Assembly: GCF_003362755.1 (NCBI RefSeq)
Contig: NZ_QKRA01000002.1
Coordinates: 620,001 to 684,000 of the forward strand
Origin: Marinomonas piezotolerans
GTDB lineage: Bacteria; Pseudomonadota; Gammaproteobacteria; Pseudomonadales; Marinomonadaceae
DNA length: 64,000 nt
Reading direction: 5' to 3'
Shown here piece after piece: positions 9,296 to 15,387 of the stretch. The notes under the pieces were generated by a model. That model did not search any database and was not told where the DNA came from. It saw only the letters and a program-made list of their open reading frames with translations. Position 1 is the first letter of the stretch; every line of letters starts with the position of its first letter. The position numbers and the translations under genes are program-made.

Positions 9296-9324
9296 AAAAA
9301 ACGCGACCTAAGGTCGCGTTTTTT
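9296..9324. terminator. bidirectional intrinsic terminator, znuB / bufD
   Basis: The arms ACGCGACCT/AGGTCGCGT are flanked by an A run on the left and a T run on the right. The element therefore reads as a good terminator on both strands, ending znuB (plus) and the bufferin operon (minus). Confidence 0.93.
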
Positions 9325-9341
9325 ATGATCTGGAGGTCTGG

Positions 9342-9812
9342 TTATTTTAGTAACTGCTGGTCGATTGATACGGCGCCGCCACCGCGATACATCAATAGCA
9401 GTGCTAAAGCGCCCCATGTGGCGTGGGTTGCGTAAGCGCTAGGGTAGACGAACAGCTGAATGACTAAGGTCATCATCAAGATGCCAAATGCTGATAGGCG
9501 AGTTAACAAGCCTGTCAGCAATAGAATCGGCAAGATATGCTCGGCAGTAGTTGCCATGTACGCAGCAATATTTGCAGGGATGAGGGGAAGAGCATATTCG
9601 TATTCAAACAGGAAAAAGGTACTTTCTTTTAGACTCGGCCAGCCAAACTCATAGGTGCCCGAGAACGGATTCAGAGCAAAACCTTCGATTTTAGTTTGAC
9701 CCGACATCCAAAAAACCGCCGCTAAGGCAAAGCGAGCAAGCAGCAATATTAGTGATTCAGGAATGGCTGAAAACACTCGCTCAGTGGTGCGTTGAAGAGG
9801 GATTAACATCAT
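9342..9812 (-). CDS. bufD: DoxX family membrane protein (BufD)
   Basis: This is a 156-residue DoxX-type inner-membrane protein with four hydrophobic segments and the family pattern LLARFALAAVFWMSGQTKI and AEHILPILLLTGLLTRLSA. It is the last gene of a bufA-bufB-bufC-bufD operon and overlaps bufC in an ATGA arrangement. DoxX proteins accompany many bufferin loci and are proposed to help the oxidative chemistry or electron flow, but this role is not settled. A second ATG at 9809 is an equally possible start. Confidence 0.85.
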   Translation of the reverse strand: MMLIPLQRTTERVFSAIPESLILLLARFALAAVFWMSGQTKIEGFALNPFSGTYEFGWPSLKESTFFLFEYEYALPLIPANIAAYMATTAEHILPILLLTGLLTRLSAFGILMMTLVIQLFVYPSAYATHATWGALALLLMYRGGGAVSIDQQLLK

Positions 9813-10579
9813 GATTCTCCATGTGTATTGGCCGATGATTCAATGATGGACGTAAATACTTGCCATGTCATGAGTTTCGCTAAGGTTTGTCCGAGGTCAA
9901 ACGCTTCCATATCGGGTATCGCGTTAGGCAATAAAGGGTCTGCTTTGATGCCGCGAAGGAAAACAAACTCAGCTTCCGTAAGTGTGTAGCAGCGTCCGTA
10001 CCAGCCCGACTTGGCTAGCAACAGGTACTCGGTTTGTTGTAAATCAATATCATCGAGGTTGGGGTTGGTTTGCTGGTGCGCTAAATACAAAGCGCCAATC
10101 GCTAACGGCGCTTTCAACAGTTGAATGTTTGGGTCTAAGTGTAATTCAAGCTGCTCAGGATTTTGGATTTGGCTCAGTTGTTGTTGTGCCATATCAAGGC
10201 TTAACGTGGGCGTTTCGGCCTGATGAGTTAATTGCAGCAAGCGATACTCTAAATCGCATAGTAGCGGCAGATAGGGTAATGATTGTGCGGGCGTGAATTG
10301 CGCGACAAAAGCGCTAAACTGGTCACCATAGTGAGATAAAATCGGAGAATTCGGTGGGCACTGCATAATGTACTGATGCGCCATGGCATTGAAAAAAGTC
10401 TCTCCGACTAATTGCTTGCATACAGGGAAAATATCCGCCAGCGCAGTTTGTAATGAGCTAAAAACATTGTTGCGATACACGTTGAGGCGCTGATTACGCT
10501 CGTGTGCATGGGGTGCTTTGATGTCCTTTAGCAACGCGTCATTTTGCGAAAAAACGGCCGCTTTAAACTGCGCTTGCAT
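9809..10579 (-). CDS. bufC: HvfC/BufC-type protein (DUF2063)
   Basis: This 256-residue partner protein belongs to the DUF2063/HvfC family, which forms a complex with the MNIO enzyme BufB and is thought to present the precursor peptide. The family start is recognisable: VYRNNVFSSLQTALADIFPVCKQLVGETFFNAMAHQY, followed by SLPYLPLLCDLEYRLLQL. The start at 10579 is chosen for GAGG 6 bases upstream; it overlaps the bufB end by 17 bases. Its position between bufB and bufD is the standard one for bufferin operons. Confidence 0.88.
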   Translation of the reverse strand: MQAQFKAAVFSQNDALLKDIKAPHAHERNQRLNVYRNNVFSSLQTALADIFPVCKQLVGETFFNAMAHQYIMQCPPNSPILSHYGDQFSAFVAQFTPAQSLPYLPLLCDLEYRLLQLTHQAETPTLSLDMAQQQLSQIQNPEQLELHLDPNIQLLKAPLAIGALYLAHQQTNPNLDDIDLQQTEYLLLAKSGWYGRCYTLTEAEFVFLRGIKADPLLPNAIPDMEAFDLGQTLAKLMTWQVFTSIIESSANTHGES

Positions 10580-11459
10580 GGTGAGCCTCGCGAGTGTTTT
10601 GTCGAATGTCATCCGCTTGATGAGCTTCTTGCAGAAGGGTGGTCAGCTCAGGCAGGTTACCATCGCGTTCTATTAAAGTCGGACAATCGCCAATTTGCTC
10701 CAGTAAGTATCGGTAAAGTTGCCAGACCTCGTGGGCAACGGGCTGGTCATGGGAGTCGATTTTCAATGCTGGCTGATCTTGTTCGTCCAGTACGTAACCA
10801 GCGAGGTGAATTTGCTGCGTCGCTTGTAACGGTAGGCTTTGTAGGTATTGGTAAGGGCTGCACCCATGATTAAAGCAAGAGACTTCGACATTATTCACAT
10901 CCAACAACAAACCACAGCCAGTGCGTGCAACCATTTGTCCGATAAAGTCTGTCTCGGTCATCGCGCTGCTGTTGAACTCGACATAAGTCGAAGGGTTTTC
11001 AATGAGAATCTGACGCTTTAGGCGATTCTGTACTTGGTCAATGTGATCACATAAAAGCGTTAAGCGCTCTTGCGTGTAGGGCGCGGGCAACAAATCATTG
11101 AGGAAGTGTTGCTGATGGCTGGACCACGCCAAGTGCTCTGAAAATATGACCGGCTCAATGCGCTCGACCAATTGTGCGACACGTTCTAAATGCTCTGTGT
11201 TGAGAGGATCTTCTCCGCCCAATGATAACCCCACGCCATGTACAGTGATGTCATAGTGCTCACGAATGCGCGCTAGGTAATGACGCGCAGGCCCACCTAG
11301 ACTGAGGTAATTTTCAGCGTGTACTTCAAAGAACCCGACATCAGGTAGCTCAGCGAGGATTTGCTCGTAATAACAGGGCTTGAGGCTGATGCCAGAATAC
11401 TGCGCAAAGCGCGAGGGTATGGATCTACCCTCGGCCTGCTGATCAGACTTGGTCAACAT
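10563..11459 (-). CDS. bufB: MNIO (DUF692) bufferin-modifying enzyme
   Basis: BufB is a TIM-barrel, multinuclear non-haem iron oxidase. Family members convert Cys residues of bufferin precursors to thiooxazole-type heterocycles that bind copper. Conserved metal-ligand segments are present: HGVGLSLGG, SEHLAWSS, LIENPSTY, LLLDVNNVEV, IHLAGY, and ERDGNLP near the end. The product is 298 residues from the ATG at 11459, which has AAGGCG upstream and lies 8 bases after the bufA stop. The putative substrate BufA is encoded immediately upstream. The chemistry is inferred from the family, not from this sequence. Confidence 0.9.
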   Translation of the reverse strand: MLTKSDQQAEGRSIPSRFAQYSGISLKPCYYEQILAELPDVGFFEVHAENYLSLGGPARHYLARIREHYDITVHGVGLSLGGEDPLNTEHLERVAQLVERIEPVIFSEHLAWSSHQQHFLNDLLPAPYTQERLTLLCDHIDQVQNRLKRQILIENPSTYVEFNSSAMTETDFIGQMVARTGCGLLLDVNNVEVSCFNHGCSPYQYLQSLPLQATQQIHLAGYVLDEQDQPALKIDSHDQPVAHEVWQLYRYLLEQIGDCPTLIERDGNLPELTTLLQEAHQADDIRQNTREAHHASAV

Positions 11460-11467
11460 GGAGCGCC

Positions 11468-11743
11468 TTAGAATGCTTCCAGTTGGCCATGGCCTGTTGG
11501 TGATGTTTTGGACATCGTATCGGTGCAAGTGCCTTTAGGAACCAGTTTCCAAGCATTGCTCTGGTAATCTTTAGTTGAAGTACCCGCGCAAGAGGTACCT
11601 GGGCCGGCCGCGCAATCATTTTGACCAGCTAGCGCAACGCCATAACACTTTTCTTTGCTTGCCGCAGAGGCAGGAACAGCGACCGCAGAAAGAGCTACAG
11701 CAGTACCAAGAGCGAGAGCAAGAGATGTTTTAGATGCAGACAT
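11468..11743 (-). CDS. bufA: bufferin precursor (DUF2282, BufA1 type)
   Basis: This 91-residue secreted precursor has a Sec signal peptide ending ASA (about residue 27) and a mature part starting [13 protein letters not shown]. Four Cys (residues 33, 44, 52 and 73) lie in the conserved setting [18 protein letters not shown] and VPKGTC. In studied bufferins, modified core Cys residues chelate copper and protect cells from excess copper in the periplasm. The ATG at 11743 follows GGAGG by 8 bases. An in-frame TTG at 11758 overlaps that ribosome site and is rejected. Upstream lies an ECF-type promoter shared with the sigma gene at 13.5-14.1 kb. Confidence 0.93.
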   Translation of the reverse strand: MSASKTSLALALGTAVALSAVAVPASAASKEKCYGVALAGQNDCAAGPGTSCAGTSTKDYQSNAWKLVPKGTCTDTMSKTSPTGHGQLEAF

Positions 11744-11787
11744 ATGGGTATCCTCCAAAGGATGTGTTTTATGAGTTACAGTCCTTT

Positions 11788-11813
11788 GACGGGCACTGCG
11801 AGTGGCTTATTAC
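11788..11813 (-). promoter_or_regulatory. ECF-sigma-type promoter of the bufferin operon
   Basis: Read on the minus strand this is GTAATAA, a 15-base spacer, then CGTC. The same -35/spacer/-10 layout occurs before the DUF547 gene (11891) and before the ECF sigma gene (14191). The -10 end lies about 45 bases before the bufA ATG. Confidence 0.75.
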
Positions 11814-11890
11814 ACAAAAAAATAAAATTTTTATTTAAGGCCGGAATGAGCGATGAAATCTGCTCCGTTTCGGTCTTTCAACATTGTGGC

Positions 11891-11916
11891 GTAATAAAAG
11901 TGGCTTGATGGACGTC
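11891..11916 (+). promoter_or_regulatory. ECF-sigma-type promoter of the DUF547 gene
   Basis: GTAATAA (11891-11897), 15-base spacer, CGTC (11913-11916), followed by TAATA. The -35 heptamer is identical to that of bufA and the CGTCTAAT segment is identical to that of the sigma gene. It lies 34 bases before the DUF547 start codon. Confidence 0.75.
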
Positions 11917-11950
11917 TAATAACAATACAAATCTTTGATGGAGTAATGTA

Positions 11951-12754
11951 ATGGTCCGGCTACTGACTTCTCTCTGGGTACTCGTGTGTCTCTATGCACC
12001 GGTTACAATGGCGAATACAACTTTGACACACGAGACATGGAGTCAATTGTTGCAAGCGCATGTGGTAGCAACAGATGACGGTGCGTCGACGGCAGTTGAC
12101 TACGCTGGGTTTGCGCAAGATCAAGCGACGTTCCAGTCATATCTAACGCAACTTTCGAGCGTCTCTAACGCGCAATTTGAAGAGTGGTCTGAGGCCGATC
12201 AGTTGGCGTTCTTAATCAACGCATACAATGCCTTTACTGTGGCGCTGATATTGACGAAGTGGCCAGATTTAGAGTCGATTAAAGACATTGGCGGTTGGTT
12301 TTCGAGCCCTTGGAAGCAAGCGTTTATATCGCTGCTCGGCGAAAAAGTGTCATTGGACCATATTGAACATACTTGGATACGTGGCGCAGGGCGCTACGAG
12401 GATCCCAGAATTCACTTCGCCGTAAACTGCGCTAGCATCGGCTGCCCCGCGCTGCGCAATGAGGCCTACACTGGCGCTCAGCTAAACGACCAACTCAACC
12501 AGCAAACACGACAGTTCCTGTCGGACCGCAGTCGGAATCGTTTGGATCAAGGCACGGTTTACCTATCTTCTATTTTTAAATGGTACCGAGAAGACTTTGA
12601 AAAAGGCTGGCGTGGTTATTCTTCTCTCGGCAGTTTCTTAGCCGATTATGGTGATGCGCTTGGGGCGACTGAATCGCAACGTCGATCGTGGCGGGAATCC
12701 ACACCTGAGGTGTCCATTTTGTCGTACGATTGGCGTTTGAATTCAATTCGTTAG
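11951..12754 (+). CDS. DUF547 domain protein, exported
   Basis: This 267-residue protein has a signal peptide ending TMA and one DUF547 domain. The conserved family blocks are clear: AFLINAYNAFTV, DPRIHFAVNCASIGCP and SIFKWYREDF. The invariant Cys pair, His and Asp/Glu residues suggest an enzymatic or metal-linked activity, but the function of DUF547 is unknown. The gene is divergent from the bufferin operon and has the same ECF-type promoter, so it probably belongs to the same stress regulon. Confidence 0.9.
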   Translation: MVRLLTSLWVLVCLYAPVTMANTTLTHETWSQLLQAHVVATDDGASTAVDYAGFAQDQATFQSYLTQLSSVSNAQFEEWSEADQLAFLINAYNAFTVALILTKWPDLESIKDIGGWFSSPWKQAFISLLGEKVSLDHIEHTWIRGAGRYEDPRIHFAVNCASIGCPALRNEAYTGAQLNDQLNQQTRQFLSDRSRNRLDQGTVYLSSIFKWYREDFEKGWRGYSSLGSFLADYGDALGATESQRRSWRESTPEVSILSYDWRLNSIR

Positions 12755-12883
12755 TCGGTTTATGTGACTAAGTGGTGATATCAATATTAAGTTTTTATGA
12801 ATATTTAGATTTTTGTATTTATTTGCCTAGCTATGGCGTAATTTATAGCTCACTTATTACACCATGCCGTTAGGAGTGATCGC

Positions 12884-13255
12884 ATGTCTAAAAAAGAAGT
12901 GAAGGCGATTAAATCAGAGATTAAAGCTCGCAAAGAAAAAGTTGCGAAACAAAAAGAGAAAATTGCCAAGCTTAAAAAAACGTTGGTAAAAAAGCTTGAG
13001 AAGAAGGCGGCTAGCAAGTCCGACAGCAAAGGCGCAGTGGAAAAAGCGGCTAAGTCTAATAAAGCCAGTCAGTCTAGCGATGTTGACAGCGCAGTTAAAT
13101 CAGATCAAGTAGCACAATCTCCAGCTACTGACTCAACAGAACAAAGCCCTGATGTGACGCCTAAGTCTGCTGCTAAAAAAACGACGAAAAGTAAGCCCAA
13201 AAAACGGAGCACGACAAAAAAGGCTGAGACGAAAAAAGACACAGATCCTTCGTAA
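12884..13255 (+). CDS. small Lys/Ala/Ser-rich protein
   Basis: This 123-residue protein is not recognised by family. Residues 1-45 are almost all Lys, Glu, Ala and Ile with heptad spacing, fitting a charged coiled coil. Residues 46-90 are Ser/Asp/Lys-rich and probably disordered. Residues 91-123 carry repeats such as SAAKKTTKSKPKKRS that resemble histone H1-like tails. There is no signal peptide or membrane segment. The ribosome site TAGGAG precedes ATG by about 9 bases and a stem-loop follows. A nucleic-acid-binding role is only a guess from composition. Confidence 0.75.
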   Translation: MSKKEVKAIKSEIKARKEKVAKQKEKIAKLKKTLVKKLEKKAASKSDSKGAVEKAAKSNKASQSSDVDSAVKSDQVAQSPATDSTEQSPDVTPKSAAKKTTKSKPKKRSTTKKAETKKDTDPS

Positions 13256-13279
13256 TTTTAAGGGAATGTAAGGCGCAAG

Positions 13280-13301
13280 AACGGAGCATTAAGACTCCGT
13301 T
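13280..13301 (+). terminator. stem-loop after the Lys-rich gene
   Basis: Inverted repeat AACGGAG/CTCCGTT with an 8-base loop, followed by GTTTAT. It lies 25 bases past the stop codon and before the convergent anti-sigma gene. Confidence 0.6.
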
Positions 13302-13319
13302 GTTTATCAGATAGGCGTA

Positions 13320-13517
13320 TTAGTCTTGGGAATCCGATTGTGAATCGGACTTCATGTAGTCTTGGGTAAGCTCTCTTAACGTGTGCATCTGTTTGCCAAA
13401 CTGACGGCAAGCAGGGCACATGGCAGTATGGACTTTTAATGCGAACGCTTCTTTTTTGCTGAGCGGTCGATCGAGCGTTTCAGAGAGCAATTGCGTCGCT
13501 TGTTTGCACTTAATCAT
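13320..13517 (-). CDS. zinc-type anti-sigma factor, minimal
   Basis: This is a 65-residue zf-HC2 type protein with the anti-sigma zinc motif HTAMCPAC (H-x3-C-x2-C) in its middle and no membrane segment or sensor domain. It should bind the ECF sigma factor encoded directly upstream. The ATG at 13517 has GGGGAG 8 bases upstream and overlaps the sigma stop as ATGA, so the two are translated together. A bare zinc anti-sigma of this size suggests cytoplasmic sensing by the Cys/His site itself, for example of thiol stress or metals; that is inference. Confidence 0.85.
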   Translation of the reverse strand: MIKCKQATQLLSETLDRPLSKKEAFALKVHTAMCPACRQFGKQMHTLRELTQDYMKSDSQSDSQD

Positions 13518-14140
13518 GTTGTCTTCTCCCCGTGAAACCAATTATCTTCTAGGCACTCGCGTAACCGCAGACGTGCACGATATAGAGTGGTGTTCAGGTT
13601 GCTAACAGTGACCTCTTCGTTGTCGCAGATCTCGTCCGTTGCAAGTTCTAAAAACTCCCTCATCATAAATAAGCGGCTGTATTTGACAGGCAATGCATTG
13701 AGACACGCATCAAATATTTTCCAAAAGTCCGCTGTTTCAACACCGTGATCAGGGGTGTCCCATTTCTTAGGTCGCTCATGTTTTTGCCAATGGCCACTTG
13801 CTTCGAATAACGCTTCGATCAGCTCATCGCCATTTTTATTCTGGCCTTGTTCTAACTCGCTGGCGTTGCTGTAGCGCTTTTCTTTACGTAACAGGTCGAT
13901 GATCTTATTTTTCAAGATCGCGAATACCCATGTTTTGAGCGCTGCTTGTCGCTGAAAGCGATCAATATGGGTAAAAGCCGAGATCATGGCTTCTTGTACA
14001 GCGTCCTCTGCCAGTTGCTCGTGTCGTACTTGTAAGATCGCAAACTTGAGCATTTGTTTACGTAGATCCTCAATAAAGGCCGTGTCATGCAAAAGGTTCA
14101 TGTGTTGCGCCGTATCAAGGCGCTCCGCAGGCTGCGTCAT
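13514..14140 (-). CDS. ECF-type RNA polymerase sigma factor
   Basis: This 208-residue sigma-70 family protein has region 2 (AEDAVQEAMISAF, FQRQAALKTWVFAILKNKIIDLLRK) and region 4 (LPVKYSRLFMMREFLELATDEIC, LNTTLYRARLRLRECL). The linker of about 60 residues is longer than in most ECF factors. It is followed by an overlapping anti-sigma gene. A promoter of the same form as those of bufA and the DUF547 gene lies 51 bases upstream, which supports autoregulation and gives a candidate regulon. Confidence 0.93.
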   Translation of the reverse strand: MTQPAERLDTAQHMNLLHDTAFIEDLRKQMLKFAILQVRHEQLAEDAVQEAMISAFTHIDRFQRQAALKTWVFAILKNKIIDLLRKEKRYSNASELEQGQNKNGDELIEALFEASGHWQKHERPKKWDTPDHGVETADFWKIFDACLNALPVKYSRLFMMREFLELATDEICDNEEVTVSNLNTTLYRARLRLRECLEDNWFHGEKTT

Positions 14141-14190
14141 GGGTCATTCTCAACTAGTGATAAGGGTCTCATTAGCAATGTAACGGATTA

Positions 14191-14216
14191 GACGGTCAAA
14201 GCCGAGGGCTTGTTAC
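14191..14216 (-). promoter_or_regulatory. ECF-sigma-type promoter of the sigma/anti-sigma operon
   Basis: Read on the minus strand: GTAACAA, a 15-base spacer, then CGTC followed by TAAT. It shares TGTAAYAAGCC with the bufA promoter and CGTCTAAT with the DUF547 promoter. Confidence 0.75.
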
Positions 14217-14227
14217 ACTGAAATGGG

Positions 14228-14683
14228 CTATTTATTCAATTTCTCTAATGCCGTAGCGACACGCCGTGCCGAATAAGGTGGCTGCAGAGAGCCTGCAAAT
14301 TCGCCTTCAGGGTTGATCAGAAGTACCTTTCCTTGGTGGGCTGAATAGTTTGGCGCACTGAGTGTCGTCTCAATATCGTCGTAGGTTGGGGCTTGAGGTG
14401 TTATGACCTTTATACCCCATGACTTAGATTGTGCCATGTCGCCTTGGCAGATGGCGTCACAATAGTCAGGTTGTAACCGAGCCACAAACCATTTGCCTGC
14501 GTTCGATGAGTGGAGCGCTGGCAATGGACGTGGAAAGCTAAGTAAGCTTACGTTGATTTTGGCTTGTTCTGCGTCGCTTAATAAGGGCCCAGAAAAGTGC
14601 TGTTGGTAGGATTGAACAGCGACCCAAGCAGCGCCAGCGATTAAAGCAACGCCGATAAACGGTGCTGGTAGCCGTTTACTCAT
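14228..14683 (-). CDS. Sco1/SenC-like membrane-anchored protein, divergent
   Basis: This is a 151-residue protein with one N-terminal membrane anchor and a thioredoxin-fold-like remainder. CDAIC supplies a CxxxC pair as in Sco copper proteins. In HQGKVLLINPEGEF the His stands 9 residues before Pro, exactly as the copper-binding His does in typical Sco sequences (HSSATYLIDPEG type). The protein is shorter and more divergent than usual Sco. A role in copper delivery or thiol redox near cytochrome oxidase is inferred. The start lies inside the end of the carbonic anhydrase gene, so the two form an operon. Confidence 0.65.
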   Translation of the reverse strand: MSKRLPAPFIGVALIAGAAWVAVQSYQQHFSGPLLSDAEQAKINVSLLSFPRPLPALHSSNAGKWFVARLQPDYCDAICQGDMAQSKSWGIKVITPQAPTYDDIETTLSAPNYSAHQGKVLLINPEGEFAGSLQPPYSARRVATALEKLNK

Positions 14684-15224
14684 TGGTACTCTCAGCTTCT
14701 GCAAGGTATTCGTCTTTCAGTTTGACGTAATTCAACCCGGCGTACTGAAAGTACTCAATTTCTTTATCGCTGAGTTTGCGCGCTTGTTTTACCGGAGACC
14801 CCATATAGAGATAGCCAGATTCAAGCCGTTTTCCTGGTGGTACCAAAGAGCCAGCGCCAATGATGACTTCGTCTTCGATAACGGCCCCATCTAGAATGGT
14901 GGTGCCCATTCCAACCAACACTTTATTGCCGATGGTGCAGCCATGCAGCATTGCCATATGGCCGACAGTGACATCGTCACCTATATGCAGAGGGTGTCCC
15001 TCGGGTTTGTAATCGCTCGCATGTGTGATGTGCAGGCAAGAGTTGTCTTGAATACTGGTGCGCTGACCGATGCGAATTCTGTGCATGTCGCCACGAATAG
15101 CAACCAGTGGCCACACCGAACTGTCATCACCGATTTCGATGTCGCCGATCAGCTGCGCACTGTCATCGACCCAAACGCGCTGTCCCAATTTAGGCGTGAA
15201 GCCACGAAATGTTTTGATTGTCAT
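14676..15224 (-). CDS. gamma-class carbonic anhydrase-like protein
   Basis: This is a 182-residue left-handed beta-helix protein of the YrdA/CaiE-like gamma carbonic anhydrase group. Hexapeptide repeats run through GDIEIGDDSSVWPLVAIRGD, IGQRTSIQDNSCLHITH and IGDDVTVGHMAMLHGCTIGN. The three zinc His are visible in HITHA and in GHMAMLHGC. Activity as an anhydrase is not guaranteed in this subfamily. The ATG at 15224 has AAGG upstream; an alternative start 6 codons earlier lacks one. It overlaps the Sco-like gene by 8 bases. Confidence 0.9.
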   Translation of the reverse strand: MTIKTFRGFTPKLGQRVWVDDSAQLIGDIEIGDDSSVWPLVAIRGDMHRIRIGQRTSIQDNSCLHITHASDYKPEGHPLHIGDDVTVGHMAMLHGCTIGNKVLVGMGTTILDGAVIEDEVIIGAGSLVPPGKRLESGYLYMGSPVKQARKLSDKEIEYFQYAGLNYVKLKDEYLAEAESTNE

Positions 15225-15387
15225 GTATTTCGACCTTAGCACTCAAGGTGCAGCATTATTGAAAGCTATCGTTCTGATGGGTGGTGCCCATTGAAAAAGC
15301 GGAAAGACCACATATGTTATATACCAGAGCCAACCAATTTTAGCAGGCAGCCTTGGCTGTTTGCATGACCAAAAAGGATATCACGAT

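Noticed and set aside
11460..11528. Longer bufB frame starting at 11528
   Set aside because: It would overlap bufA by 60 bases and lacks a ribosome site; the ATG at 11459 has one and gives the normal family length.
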